Source: Campylobacter concisus (GTDB lineage Bacteria > Campylobacterota > Campylobacteria > Campylobacterales > Campylobacteraceae). Taken from it: DNA of 64,000 bases. The DNA is taken from positions 62,001 to 126,000 of the forward strand of contig NZ_JXUP01000008.1 in NCBI RefSeq assembly GCF_001891085.1, given 5' to 3'. Shown piece by piece: positions 10,805 to 19,901 of the stretch. The position numbers were made by a program, and so were the translations under genes. Below the pieces are notes generated by a model, which saw only the letters and a program-made list of their open reading frames with translations, had not been told where the DNA came from and made no database searches. Each line of letters begins with the position of its first letter. Position 1 is the first letter of the stretch.

Positions 10805-12669
10805 AAAATGCAAATTTAAGCTTCAAGGGACAAATTCCATTTAACGAGGAGTTTGGCGATATATATTTCAATACCGACAAACCTTGGCTTGAGAGCGAAT
10901 TTGTCTTTGCAAGCGCACTTGATGAAATTTGGCAGAGCAAAGATAGCTTTATAGTCGCTGAGACCGGCTTTGGTGCTGGGCTAAATTTCTTTACACTTTG
11001 TAAGAAATTTAAAAATAGTTCTAAAAAACTTCACTTTGTTAGCATCGAAAAAAGCCCTATTAAAAAAGAAGATATTTTAAAAATTTATGAAAATTTAGGC
11101 ATTTTTAAAGCTTATGCTAAAAAGCTGGTCTCGCTCTATCCACCTCTTATTGAGGGCATACACCGTATAAATTTTGCCCCAAATATCACACTTGATCTTT
11201 GCTACGGCGAGGCTAAAGAAATTTTACCTGAGCTTGATTTTAGCGCTGACATCTGGTTTCTAGATGGCTTTGCTCCAAGTAAAAATGACTCGATCTGGAG
11301 CGAAGAAATTTTTAGGCAGATCGCAAGACTAAGCAAGGTTGGCACGATTGCTAGAACCTACTCGTGTGCAAAAATAGTAAAAGATGGGCTAAAGAGCGCT
11401 GGCTTTTTGCTAAGCCTAAAAGAGGGTTACGCTAGAAAACGCCAGATGAGTAGCGCCGTGCTAGAGAAAACGGATGAAAATTTAAAGGATGCTTGGTTTG
11501 CGAGATGCGAGCCAGCCTCTAGCGTAAAAGGCAAAACAGCGCTTATCATAGGAGCTGGCGTGGCTGGACTTGCAACAGCTGGCGAGCTAGCCAAAAATGG
11601 CTTTAAAGTGGTGATCGCCGAGGCAAAGGGTGAAGTGGCTACAAATGGCTCAGGCAATCACTGTGGTGCTTTGATGCCATTAGTTACGAAGCCTGGGGTA
11701 AATTTAGGCCGCATGCATTTAAACGCATTTTTGCAAGCAGTGAGATTTTACAAGGCGACTTTGCCAGAAAGCCTTATTAAATTTAGTGGCTGCATAGACT
11801 ACGCATTTGATGATGAGCTTATTAAAAGATACGCCTCGTGGCAAACTCAAAGCGTAGAGGATATTTTTAAATTTGATGAGAACTTAAAGCCATATCCTGG
11901 GATATTTATAAAAGATGGTGCATACGCTAGGCCAAGAGAAATTTGTAAATTTCTCTCAAGCAACTTTGAAATTTTATTTAACCATGAGTACGAGAGCAGA
12001 GAGCACCTTCAAAATGGCAAGATCAGCGTTAAATTTAAAAATGGTAAAAATTTAGAGACCGATATTTTAATCTTTTGCACTGGCAGTAAGAGCAGTGAAA
12101 TTTTTAAGGACTACGATATGCAAATAAGCAGTGTCCGAGGCCAAGTCACGCACCTAAAACCAGTGCTAAAAAATGTCCTGCCGCTAAGCGCAAAAGGCTA
12201 CATCTGTCCAACCATAAAAGGCGTGCAAGTTATCGGTGCAACTTATGCCAGAAATGAAATTTGTGATACGCCTAAAGTTGAGGATAATACTAAAAATTTA
12301 AGCGATGTAAGCGAGTTTTTTGACATCAAAAAAGTAACAATTATCGGTGCAAAAGTAGGCTACCGAAGTTATAGTGGAGACAGGTTTCCGATAATTGGCG
12401 CCTTGCATGACGAAGAATTTTACAAGCAAAACTACAAAGGGCTATTTTGGAGCAAAAATAAAGATAACAATCCAAAAGCAAGCTACGAAAAAAATGTCTT
12501 TGTAAATTTTGCTCATGGCTCACGAGGTCTTTGTACAGCGATACTTGGAGCAAATTTGATAGCTGATCTTGTACTTGATCGCCCACTTTGTATAGAAAGA
12601 TCACTATTTCACGAGCTTCATCCAGCTAGATTTTTGATAAGAAAACTAAAAAAGGGATTAAAACTTTAA
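10801..12669 (+). CDS. mnmC: Bifunctional tRNA mnm5s2U34 biosynthesis protein MnmC
   Basis: Completes the 5-methylaminomethyl-2-thiouridine modification of wobble U34. Residues 1 to about 235 form the SAM-dependent methyltransferase half (AETGFGAGLNFFTL near 47, then IWFLDGFAPSKND). From about 247 an FAD-dependent oxidoreductase half begins with GAGVAGLATAGELAKNG. The order methyltransferase then oxidoreductase is that of fused MnmC. The length of 622 residues fits. It starts on the ATGA overlap with the amidase gene and ends before a strong hairpin. Confidence 0.93.
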   Translation: MKNANLSFKGQIPFNEEFGDIYFNTDKPWLESEFVFASALDEIWQSKDSFIVAETGFGAGLNFFTLCKKFKNSSKKLHFVSIEKSPIKKEDILKIYENLGIFKAYAKKLVSLYPPLIEGIHRINFAPNITLDLCYGEAKEILPELDFSADIWFLDGFAPSKNDSIWSEEIFRQIARLSKVGTIARTYSCAKIVKDGLKSAGFLLSLKEGYARKRQMSSAVLEKTDENLKDAWFARCEPASSVKGKTALIIGAGVAGLATAGELAKNGFKVVIAEAKGEVATNGSGNHCGALMPLVTKPGVNLGRMHLNAFLQAVRFYKATLPESLIKFSGCIDYAFDDELIKRYASWQTQSVEDIFKFDENLKPYPGIFIKDGAYARPREICKFLSSNFEILFNHEYESREHLQNGKISVKFKNGKNLETDILIFCTGSKSSEIFKDYDMQISSVRGQVTHLKPVLKNVLPLSAKGYICPTIKGVQVIGATYARNEICDTPKVEDNTKNLSDVSEFFDIKKVTIIGAKVGYRSYSGDRFPIIGALHDEEFYKQNYKGLFWSKNKDNNPKASYEKNVFVNFAHGSRGLCTAILGANLIADLVLDRPLCIERSLFHELHPARFLIRKLKKGLKL

Positions 12670-12681
12670 GAGGCAATTAGC

Positions 12682-12714
12682 AGAAATTCCTAGCACAAGA
12701 TACTAGGAATTTCT
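12682..12714. terminator. Bidirectional hairpin terminator between mnmC and putP
   Basis: Perfect 12-bp inverted repeat, AGAAATTCCTAG against CTAGGAATTTCT, with a 9-base loop, placed between two convergent genes so it can serve both strands. Confidence 0.8.
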
Positions 12715-12727
12715 TGTAAGTTTAGGC

Positions 12728-14215
12728 TTAAAGCCTTGTTTTCATCTTTTCAAATTCATCTTTTATGACTTGCTCGTGAGGTTCGCTCGTCATTTTATTT
12801 ATCGCATCGCCCCAGATACTTACGCTAATGATTGCTATACAAGAAGCTATGATGCCAGGTAAAATTTCATAAACGTAAGTGTTTAGCCCTGAAGTGATCC
12901 AAAATATTACTGTCGCACCTCCAGCTATCATGCCAGCGAGTGCTCCAAGTGCACTCATGCGCTTCCAGTAGAGGCTAAAAAGTAGCACTGGTCCAAAGCT
13001 CGCACCAAATCCAGCCCAAGCGTTGCCAACTACGTTTAGGACATTGTCTGTCGAGATAAAGGCAAGTATAGTAGCAACTATGGCCACTACTACAACAGCA
13101 TAGCGACTGATCGCTGTTTGTGTATTTTGACTAATCTCTTTTTTATAGAATGCAAAGATAAAGTCCTTTGTTACTGAGCTAGACGTAACTAAAAGCTGAC
13201 TTGAGATAGTACTCATGATCGCTGAAAGCACAGCTGAGATGATAATACCTATAAAAAATGGTGGGAAAAGTAACTCGCCAAGCTTTAAAAATACAGTCTC
13301 AGGATCGCTAAGTCCGCCTCTTTGACTAAAGTAGACAAAGCCGATAAGTCCGCTCATAATCGCACCAAGTAACCCAATGCTCATCCAACCAATGCCTATT
13401 CTTCTTGCTTTGGCAAGCTCTTTTGAATCACGTATCGCCATAAATCTAACAATGATGTGTGGCTGACCAAAATAGCCAAATCCCCAAGCCATAAGTCCTA
13501 AAATTCCCCAAAAAGTTTGATCTCTAAATGGATTTAGGTGATTTGCATCAAGCTTGCTTATCTCCTTTATCAAATTTGTATCGCTTGGCAAGTCTAAATT
13601 TAGATATGCCACGACTGGGATCGAGACTAGGACACAAAACATTAAAAGCCCCTGAAATGCGTCAGTTATACTAACTGCTTTAAATCCACCAAAAAATGTG
13701 TAAAAGACCACGATAACAAGTGTAAAGACCGCTCCATAGGCAAATTTTAAACCAAAAAAGCTCTCAAATGTCTTTCCACCAGCGATGATGCCGCTACTTA
13801 CATAAAGTGTGAAAAAGATCAAAATAATAAGACCAGAGATGATTCTTAAAATTTTAGTCCTATCTTTAAAGCGATTTTCTAAAAAGTCTGGTATTGTGAT
13901 GCTATCACTCGCAACCTCAGTATAAATTCTAAGCCTCTTTGCTAAAAATAGATAGTTGCAGTAAGCTCCAATAATAAGACCGATTATCATCCACACATTT
14001 GCTATGCCAGTTGCGTATAATGCTCCGGGCACGCCAAGTAGCATCCAACCACTCATATCAGAAGCACCAGCACTAAGTGCAGTAACTACTGGACCCATTC
14101 GACGGTTATCTAGCAGATATTCGTTCATACTTGCATTTTTATCGTAGAAATATCGTCCGATAAAGAGCAAAAAGCCAAAATAGATGGCGATGGCTAAATA
14201 AGACCCAAAGCTCAT
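12728..14215 (-). CDS. putP: Sodium/proline symporter
   Basis: Inner-membrane solute:sodium symporter of 495 residues with about 13 hydrophobic segments. The N-terminal region ALSAGASDMSGWMLLGVPGALY is the conserved PutP sodium/substrate-binding stretch. YNEYLLDNRR-like residues near 30-40 and GFGYFGQPHIIVRFMAI in the middle also fit proline transporters. AAAGGAAATTT precedes the ATG on this strand. Proline is a major carbon source for asaccharolytic Campylobacter (family knowledge). It is divergent from the amino-acid ABC genes, with 150 bases between them. Confidence 0.9.
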   Translation of the reverse strand: MSFGSYLAIAIYFGFLLFIGRYFYDKNASMNEYLLDNRRMGPVVTALSAGASDMSGWMLLGVPGALYATGIANVWMIIGLIIGAYCNYLFLAKRLRIYTEVASDSITIPDFLENRFKDRTKILRIISGLIILIFFTLYVSSGIIAGGKTFESFFGLKFAYGAVFTLVIVVFYTFFGGFKAVSITDAFQGLLMFCVLVSIPVVAYLNLDLPSDTNLIKEISKLDANHLNPFRDQTFWGILGLMAWGFGYFGQPHIIVRFMAIRDSKELAKARRIGIGWMSIGLLGAIMSGLIGFVYFSQRGGLSDPETVFLKLGELLFPPFFIGIIISAVLSAIMSTISSQLLVTSSSVTKDFIFAFYKKEISQNTQTAISRYAVVVVAIVATILAFISTDNVLNVVGNAWAGFGASFGPVLLFSLYWKRMSALGALAGMIAGGATVIFWITSGLNTYVYEILPGIIASCIAIISVSIWGDAINKMTSEPHEQVIKDEFEKMKTRL

Positions 14216-14365
14216 AAATTTCCTTTCAAATTAAGATAAATGGCTTATGTTAATATAAATTTTTTTAAATTACAACATTCGGCGCCGATCCTTAAACGCT
14301 TTTAAGCAAAATGATATAAATTTTTTCGTATTATTTAAAGCCATATTTTAAAGAGAAGGACGAAG

Positions 14366-15076
14366 TTGAAGGCTCAAAATTTAGCTAAATTTCTATTTTT
14401 TATAATTATCGTTTCACTTGGAGCATATTTTTTCTATCCAAGAGATCTTAGTGAGGCTCAAGAGATCGCTTATATCAAAAGTTACGGAGTGACTTTAGGA
14501 CTTACGATAGGTGGTATTGCCATAGGCATAACACTTGGATTTACCTTGGCGTTTATTAAATTTTTAAATATTAAAGTCTTAGATTTTATAATTGATGAAT
14601 ATATCGATATCTTACGTGGAACACCTGTAATACTTCAACTTTTAATATTTTCAGTTGTCATTTTTGCAACATGGAGTGATAATTTTTATGTAGCTCTCAT
14701 CGCACTTGGACTAAATAGCTCTGCTTATGTGGCCGAGATCGTGCGAAGTGGCATAAACAGCGTGGATAAAGGACAAATGGAAGCGGCTCGTGCGATGGGC
14801 CTAAACTACTATGTTTCGATGCGCGAGATAGTTTTTCCACAAGCTACAAAAAATATCTTGCCAGCTCTTGCAAATGAGTTTATATCGTTATTTAAAGAGA
14901 CATCAGTCGTGGGTTATATAAGTGTCGTTGATATTACGATGCAAAGTAAGAGCTTGCAAGCGGTCTTTTATAGTCCAGAGCCAGTCATTTTTACAGGCAT
15001 TGTCTATTATGTGAGTGTTAAATTTTTTACACTTTTGACAAAACTACTTGAGAGGAGATTAAACCGCCATGATTGA
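14366..15076 (+). CDS. Polar amino-acid ABC transporter permease
   Basis: HisM/GlnP-type inner-membrane permease of 236 residues with about five hydrophobic segments. The conserved cytoplasmic loop EAARAMGLNYYVSMREIVFPQA, which contacts the ATPase, lies near residues 139-160, and EYIDILRGTPVILQLLIF near 77-94. A TTG start is used, after AGAAGGAC. It overlaps the ATPase gene by eight bases. Substrate is unknown; relatives carry glutamine, cystine, aspartate or glutamate. Confidence 0.9.
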   Translation: MKAQNLAKFLFFIIIVSLGAYFFYPRDLSEAQEIAYIKSYGVTLGLTIGGIAIGITLGFTLAFIKFLNIKVLDFIIDEYIDILRGTPVILQLLIFSVVIFATWSDNFYVALIALGLNSSAYVAEIVRSGINSVDKGQMEAARAMGLNYYVSMREIVFPQATKNILPALANEFISLFKETSVVGYISVVDITMQSKSLQAVFYSPEPVIFTGIVYYVSVKFFTLLTKLLERRLNRHD

Positions 15077-15797
15077 GATTAAAAATTTAAATAAAAGTTA
15101 TGGCGATTTGCGAGTTTTAAATGATATTAGCGTAGATATAAAAAAGGGTGAAGTTATAGCGATAATTGGTCCAAGTGGTGGCGGTAAAAGTACGTTTTTA
15201 CGTTGTATAAACCGCCTTGAGGAGCCAGATAGCGGGCACATAAAGATAAATGGCGAAGATATTTTAGATAAAAAATCAGATATAAATAAAATTCGCCAAA
15301 AAGTGAGCATGGTTTTTCAGCACTTTAATCTTTTTGCAAATAAAAACGTCTTGCAAAATTTAACTCTAGCCCCTATAAAAGCGGGAATTTTAGATAAAGC
15401 AAGTGCAGAAAAAAGAGCCGATGAGTTGCTAAAAAGTGTTGGGCTAAGTGATAAGAAATTTGCCTATCCGCACAAACTATCAGGCGGACAGAAGCAACGT
15501 ATCGCGATCGCTAGAAGCCTAGCGATGGAGCCAGAAGTGATACTTTTTGACGAGCCGACAAGTGCGCTTGATCCTGAGATGATCGGAGAGGTGCTTGATA
15601 TTATGAAAGATGTTGCCGCAAGGGGCATAACGATGCTTGTGGTGACCCATGAGATGGGCTTTGCAAGAAATGTGGCAAATAGAATTTTCTTTATGGATAA
15701 AGGCAAAATCGCAGTTGATGATACACCGAAAAATGTCTTTACAAATCCGCAACATGAGCGCTTAAAAGAGTTTTTAGGCAAAATTTTAAATCATTAA
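15069..15797 (+). CDS. Polar amino-acid ABC transporter ATP-binding protein
   Basis: GlnQ-type ATPase of 242 residues. Walker A GPSGGGKST is at 34-42, signature LSGGQKQRIAIARSLA near 138, Walker B ILFDEPTSALDPE near 160, and the switch histidine in VVTHEMGFA. Energises the permease encoded just upstream. An eleven-base gap separates it from the binding lipoprotein gene, completing a three-gene transporter operon. Confidence 0.93.
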   Translation: MIEIKNLNKSYGDLRVLNDISVDIKKGEVIAIIGPSGGGKSTFLRCINRLEEPDSGHIKINGEDILDKKSDINKIRQKVSMVFQHFNLFANKNVLQNLTLAPIKAGILDKASAEKRADELLKSVGLSDKKFAYPHKLSGGQKQRIAIARSLAMEPEVILFDEPTSALDPEMIGEVLDIMKDVAARGITMLVVTHEMGFARNVANRIFFMDKGKIAVDDTPKNVFTNPQHERLKEFLGKILNH

Positions 15798-15808
15798 AGG
15801 AGTAGAAA

Positions 15809-16582
15809 ATGAGTAAAATTTTAAAATTTTTGATGGCAAGCTTGGTTTTATTTTTACTAGGTTGTGGCGATGACGCTAACAAAAAAAATGCAGTAAATAA
15901 TGCCGAAGAAGCTAGTAAAAATGTAGTTTATAAAGTTGGCTCTAGTGCTGATTATCCACCTTTTGAATATCTTGATGAAAACAATAAAATTGTTGGCTTT
16001 GAGATAGATTTATTAGACGAGATCACCAAAAAAACTGGGATAAAATTTGATGTTGCAAATATGAGCTTTGATGGACTGATATCAGCATTAAAAACCGGTA
16101 AAATCGATATTGCTATAAGCGGAATGAGTGCAACTGATGAGAGAAGAAAATCGGTTGATTTCACCAAGCCATATTATTTTTCAGAAAATTTATTTATCCG
16201 CAAAAAAGGCTCAGATGTAAATAAAGACAACCTTAAAGATAAGAAAATTTCAGCTCAAGTTGGAACATTGCAAGAAGAAGCAGCCAAAAGCATAACCACT
16301 AAATCGATACCTGCTGAAAATGTAGCAGCTGCTATCATGTCACTAAACGCTGGTAAAATCGATGTTGTACTAACTGATAGTCCGATAGGGGTTGAATATT
16401 TAAAACAAAATCCAGATTTAGAAGAATTTTTAAGAGTTCCTGATGGCACGGAAGGATTTGCAATGGCGTTTGATAAAGGCAAACACACTGAGCTTATCAA
16501 AAAGATAGACGCAGCGATCGATGAGCTACAAAAATCTGGCGAATTTGACAAAATGCTAGATAAATATGGATTAAAGAAATAA
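15809..16582 (+). CDS. Amino-acid ABC transporter substrate-binding lipoprotein
   Basis: Periplasmic binding protein of SBP family 3, 257 residues. A lipobox LLGC puts the lipidated cysteine at residue 19, so the mature protein is membrane-anchored. The family opening ADYPPFEYLDENNKIVGFEIDL follows at about residue 48, and DGLISALKTGKID and SVDFTKPYYFSEN are typical. AAAGGAGTAG precedes the ATG. It is clearly paralogous to the protein encoded at 19111-19827, which lacks the lipobox. A strong terminator follows. Confidence 0.92.
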   Translation: MSKILKFLMASLVLFLLGCGDDANKKNAVNNAEEASKNVVYKVGSSADYPPFEYLDENNKIVGFEIDLLDEITKKTGIKFDVANMSFDGLISALKTGKIDIAISGMSATDERRKSVDFTKPYYFSENLFIRKKGSDVNKDNLKDKKISAQVGTLQEEAAKSITTKSIPAENVAAAIMSLNAGKIDVVLTDSPIGVEYLKQNPDLEEFLRVPDGTEGFAMAFDKGKHTELIKKIDAAIDELQKSGEFDKMLDKYGLKK

Positions 16583-16596
16583 ATCTAAATACAAAA

Positions 16597-16625
16597 TTTG
16601 CAGAGAAGCAGGAATTCTCTGCAAA
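16597..16625 (+). terminator. Terminator after the amino-acid ABC operon
   Basis: Perfect 11-bp stem, TTTGCAGAGAA with TTCTCTGCAAA, and a 7-base loop. A T-rich stretch (CTTTTTTCT) follows a few bases downstream. Confidence 0.75.
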
Positions 16626-16710
16626 AACTCACTTTTTTCTAATTTTTAAAATTTAACATCTTTTAAAAGTAAAATTAATAAAATGACTTAACTATTTTCA
16701 AGGAGAAAAA

Positions 16711-16917
16711 ATGAAGCTTCTCAGGATGAGAACGGCATTTATTTTAAATGTGCTATTTTCTATTTGCATGTATCACAATTTAGTTAAAAAATTTCTACTA
16801 TTTAATAAAGCTAAATATAAATTAAAATTTTACATAAATGCGTTAATTGATATTTTTTATAAAAATAACCAAAAGTATTTTTTGGTTGATAAATTTTTAA
16901 GTATTAAAGTCGTATGA
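16711..16917 (+). CDS. Possible small basic hydrophobic protein, unrecognised
   Basis: A 68-codon frame after a good ribosome-binding site (CAAGGAG, six bases before ATG). The product has a hydrophobic stretch near residues 8-22 (TAFILNVLFSICM) and is otherwise rich in K, F, Y and N. I recognise no family. It sits alone between terminators at 16597-16625 and 16906-16928, and the stop codon lies inside the second hairpin. It could be a real small protein, a decayed gene, or a small RNA that only looks coding. Base composition is more AT-rich than in neighbouring genes. Confidence 0.3.
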   Translation: MKLLRMRTAFILNVLFSICMYHNLVKKFLLFNKAKYKLKFYINALIDIFYKNNQKYFLVDKFLSIKVV

Positions 16918-16928
16918 CTTTATTTTTT
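16906..16928 (+). terminator. Terminator overlapping the end of the small ORF
   Basis: AAAGTC-GTAT-GACTTT hairpin (six base pairs, four-base loop) followed by A and six T residues. Just upstream (16867-16887) a further stem, AACCAAAA with TTTTGGTT, may form. Both lie between the small ORF and the chemoreceptor gene. Confidence 0.6.
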
Positions 16929-16963
16929 GAAGCAGATATTAAGAAAAACTAAAAGGAGAGAAA

Positions 16964-18916
16964 ATGAATAATCTAGGTATTAAATTTAAGATTATGGCGA
17001 TAGTTGTCGTTAGTCTTATTGGATTTGGCATAATGGGTGCATACATGCTAAATGGCATCATGGAAACTCGTGCAAAAGCTGAGTACAGTGAGAAGATAGT
17101 AGATACGATAATAAATCAAAACGCTTTTATCCACGAGATGCAAAAAGAGCGCGGATTTAGCTCAGGCGTACTAGCTGGAGGAGACAATACAAAGCTTATA
17201 GCTCAACGAAAAAATGTAGATGCAACACTTGAAAAGCTTGACGAAAAAAATGAAATAACTCCAGAATTAAATAGTATTCGCTCAGGCGTAGATCAAAAGA
17301 GCGGTGATAATCTAATCGGACGCATAACAAAAATACTAAGAAAAGAGGTTGTTACTATAAATAGCTATAGTGATAAGCTCGAGCCTAGCTTGGTAGATGA
17401 TCTAAAGCGTATCATTATTGTCGGTGAGATAAAAGAGTCTTTTGGTATTTTACGTGCTACTCTAAATGGTGTTTTTACTAAAAAGAGCATAAGTAAAGAG
17501 GACTATAACAAGGTAGTTGCACTAAATAGCGTTATAAATAAATTTATGCAGGATTTTGACGAATACAATCCAAAAGAATTTAGCGATGAATTTGACGCTA
17601 TCGCTAGAAAAAAGGCTGATTTTGTAGATGCTATGAATATTATTAAAAATGTAGTTGCCACTGAAGATGTATCTTATGATGCAGCGAGTTGGTTTTCAAA
17701 GATAAGTGTTACGATAGATGCAATGAGAGAGCTTGAACTTAAACTACTTGATAATATGCAAAAAGATGCAAGACGTATTAAGGGTGATGCAAATACCGAA
17801 CTTATTATAAGTTCTATTGTGATTGCGATTTGTATTTTGCTTATGTTGCTAGTATCTACATTAATAGGTAAAAACCTGATCTCTGGTATAGATCAGACTA
17901 AAAATGGCTTAGTTAGATTTTTTGACTTCTTAAATTATAAATCTAATAAGGCTGAATTTTTAGATCGTAGCGGTAGCGACGAGATCGGACAGATGAGTGC
18001 GCTGATAAATGAGAATATCAAACAAATCGAGGCAAATTTATCTGAACAAAATAATTTCATCAAAGAGGCTAATACATTTGTAAATCAAATCGGTAAAGGC
18101 AACTACGTAGCTCAACTCAATGCAGACACTTCAAATCCTGCACTTAGCCAGCTAAAACAAACTTTCAAAGACTTACAAATCGCACTTAAAAATGCTATCG
18201 CAGCAAATGGCGATGACGTGTTAAATCTACTAGAAAGCTTTAAAAAACAAGACTTTACTAAAAGGCTTGAAGATGATGGCAAAATGGCGGTTGGTATAAA
18301 TGCTCTTGGTGAAGAGATAGCCAAGATGTTAAGGGCAAATTTAGATCAAGCCCATGTGCTAGAAGAAAAGGCTGAGTCTTTAAGTCAGTCAATGAAAGAA
18401 CTAACTCAAGGCGCAAATGTACAAGCAAGCTCACTTCAAGAGTCTGCTGCCGCAGTAGAGCAAATGTCAAGCTCAATGAATGCAATATCTCAAAAAACAT
18501 CTGATGTTATTAGACAAAGTGATGAGATTAAAAACATCATAACTATTATTAGAGATATAGCTGATCAAACAAATTTACTAGCTCTTAATGCTGCAATCGA
18601 GGCAGCACGTGCAGGAGAACATGGTAGAGGCTTTGCGGTTGTTGCAGATGAGGTTAGAAAACTAGCTGAAAGAACTCAAAAATCTCTAACAGAGATCGAA
18701 GCAAATACAAACGTACTAGCTCAATCAATCAATGAAATGAGTGAATCTATAAAAGAGCAAAGTGAAGGAATCAATATGATAAATCAATCAGTTGCTCAAA
18801 TAGACACACTTACAAAAGAAAATGTAGTAATTGTCAATAAAGCAAATGAAGTAACATCTGATGTTGATGACATGGCTAAGGCGATAGTAAACGAAGTTAG
18901 AAAAAGTAAATTTTAA
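16964..18916 (+). CDS. Methyl-accepting chemotaxis protein with NIT sensor domain
   Basis: Transmembrane chemoreceptor of 650 residues. Membrane segments lie near 10-32 and 283-304. The periplasmic part contains [19 protein letters not shown], the helical start of a nitrate/nitrite-sensing (NIT) domain. After the second membrane segment comes a HAMP-like region, then the signalling domain with the CheA/CheW tip [30 protein letters not shown] (about residues 530-560). The C-terminus KSKF has no NWETF-type tether. AAAGGAGAG precedes the ATG. It lies between two paralogous amino-acid binding-protein genes. The ligand cannot be read from the sequence. Confidence 0.88.
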   Translation: MNNLGIKFKIMAIVVVSLIGFGIMGAYMLNGIMETRAKAEYSEKIVDTIINQNAFIHEMQKERGFSSGVLAGGDNTKLIAQRKNVDATLEKLDEKNEITPELNSIRSGVDQKSGDNLIGRITKILRKEVVTINSYSDKLEPSLVDDLKRIIIVGEIKESFGILRATLNGVFTKKSISKEDYNKVVALNSVINKFMQDFDEYNPKEFSDEFDAIARKKADFVDAMNIIKNVVATEDVSYDAASWFSKISVTIDAMRELELKLLDNMQKDARRIKGDANTELIISSIVIAICILLMLLVSTLIGKNLISGIDQTKNGLVRFFDFLNYKSNKAEFLDRSGSDEIGQMSALINENIKQIEANLSEQNNFIKEANTFVNQIGKGNYVAQLNADTSNPALSQLKQTFKDLQIALKNAIAANGDDVLNLLESFKKQDFTKRLEDDGKMAVGINALGEEIAKMLRANLDQAHVLEEKAESLSQSMKELTQGANVQASSLQESAAAVEQMSSSMNAISQKTSDVIRQSDEIKNIITIIRDIADQTNLLALNAAIEAARAGEHGRGFAVVADEVRKLAERTQKSLTEIEANTNVLAQSINEMSESIKEQSEGINMINQSVAQIDTLTKENVVIVNKANEVTSDVDDMAKAIVNEVRKSKF

Positions 18917-18944
18917 TCTTTGACTTACTCTTAGAGCTCCTATT

Positions 18945-18977
18945 ATTCTATCCCTTAAGATAATTAAGGGATAGAAT
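18945..18977 (+). terminator. Terminator after the chemoreceptor gene
   Basis: Perfect 14-bp inverted repeat, ATTCTATCCCTTAA with TTAAGGGATAGAAT, and a five-base loop. It is the longest perfect stem I saw in the window. Confidence 0.75.
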
Positions 18978-19110
18978 TTATCTATAAAAATTTATATGCT
19001 ACTTTGCTATACGATTATTTATAGCATTTTTCTTTTATTACGGATTTAAACAATTTTTAATAGAGAAATACTGATAATTAAGCCACTAAATCACCTTAAA
19101 GGACACTATT

Positions 19111-19827
19111 ATGAAAAAGATCTTTGCTCTTTTACTCACAGCTTTTGTTGCTCTTTGTGCAAACGAGCTAAAATTTGGCACAGCGGCGAACTACCCGCCA
19201 TTTGAATATATCGATGAGAACAACAAAATAACAGGCTTTGATATCGAGTTAATTGATGAAATTTCAAAGCGTGCAGGCTTTTCATATAAGATCATAAATA
19301 TGAGTTTTGATGGCCTTATCCCAGCGCTTAAAGCTGGCAAAATAAATGGCATAATAAGTGCGATGAGTGCGACTTCAGATAGATTAAAATCGATTGATTT
19401 TACAAAGCCATACTATCTAACTGAAAATCTCTACCTAAAGAAAAAAGGTAATGACGCACTAAAAGCTAAAGAAGAGCTAGCTGGCAAAAGAGTTGGCGTG
19501 CAACAAGGTACCGTCCAAGAGCTAGCAGCAAATGCTATAAATGGCGTAAAAGTAGTGCCTTCAGAGGATACTGTGCCACTTATCATGGGATTAAAAGTTG
19601 GCAAATTTGACGCAGTCATCCTTGATAGCTCTATCGGATATGGCTTTATCAAGAAAAATCCAGAACTTGAAGCGTTTTTCAAAGAAGTTGATGGTAGCGA
19701 GGGCTTTTCAATAGCATTTGATAAAGGAAAAGAGAGCGCGTTAATAGAGAAAATAAATCAAATTTTAGATGATATGAAAAAAGACGGAGGCTACGAATTT
19801 TTACTTAAAAAATACGATCTAAAATAA
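19111..19827 (+). CDS. Secreted amino-acid binding protein, orphan paralogue
   Basis: SBP family 3 protein of 238 residues with a signal peptide ending near LCA-NE (about 18). It shares the whole domain with the lipoprotein encoded at 15809-16582, for instance YPPFEYIDENNKITGFDIEL, NMSFDGLIPALKAGKI and SIDFTKPYYLTEN. It has no lipobox, so it should be free in the periplasm. No permease or ATPase lies beside it. It may share the upstream transporter or serve as a chemoreceptor ligand carrier; both are inference. AAAGGACAC precedes the ATG. Confidence 0.9.
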   Translation: MKKIFALLLTAFVALCANELKFGTAANYPPFEYIDENNKITGFDIELIDEISKRAGFSYKIINMSFDGLIPALKAGKINGIISAMSATSDRLKSIDFTKPYYLTENLYLKKKGNDALKAKEELAGKRVGVQQGTVQELAANAINGVKVVPSEDTVPLIMGLKVGKFDAVILDSSIGYGFIKKNPELEAFFKEVDGSEGFSIAFDKGKESALIEKINQILDDMKKDGGYEFLLKKYDLK

Positions 19828-19833
19828 TCTTCT

Positions 19834-19853
19834 AGCCTGCAAATTTGCAGGCT
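19834..19853 (+). terminator. Palindromic hairpin after the binding-protein gene
   Basis: AGCCTGCAAA directly followed by its complement TTTGCAGGCT: a perfect 20-base palindrome just after the stop codon. It lacks a long T run, so termination may be partial. Confidence 0.55.
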
Positions 19854-19901
19854 TATGCTAAATTCTGCTTTGTCTATCGATTAAAATTTAAAAGGAAAAT
19901 A

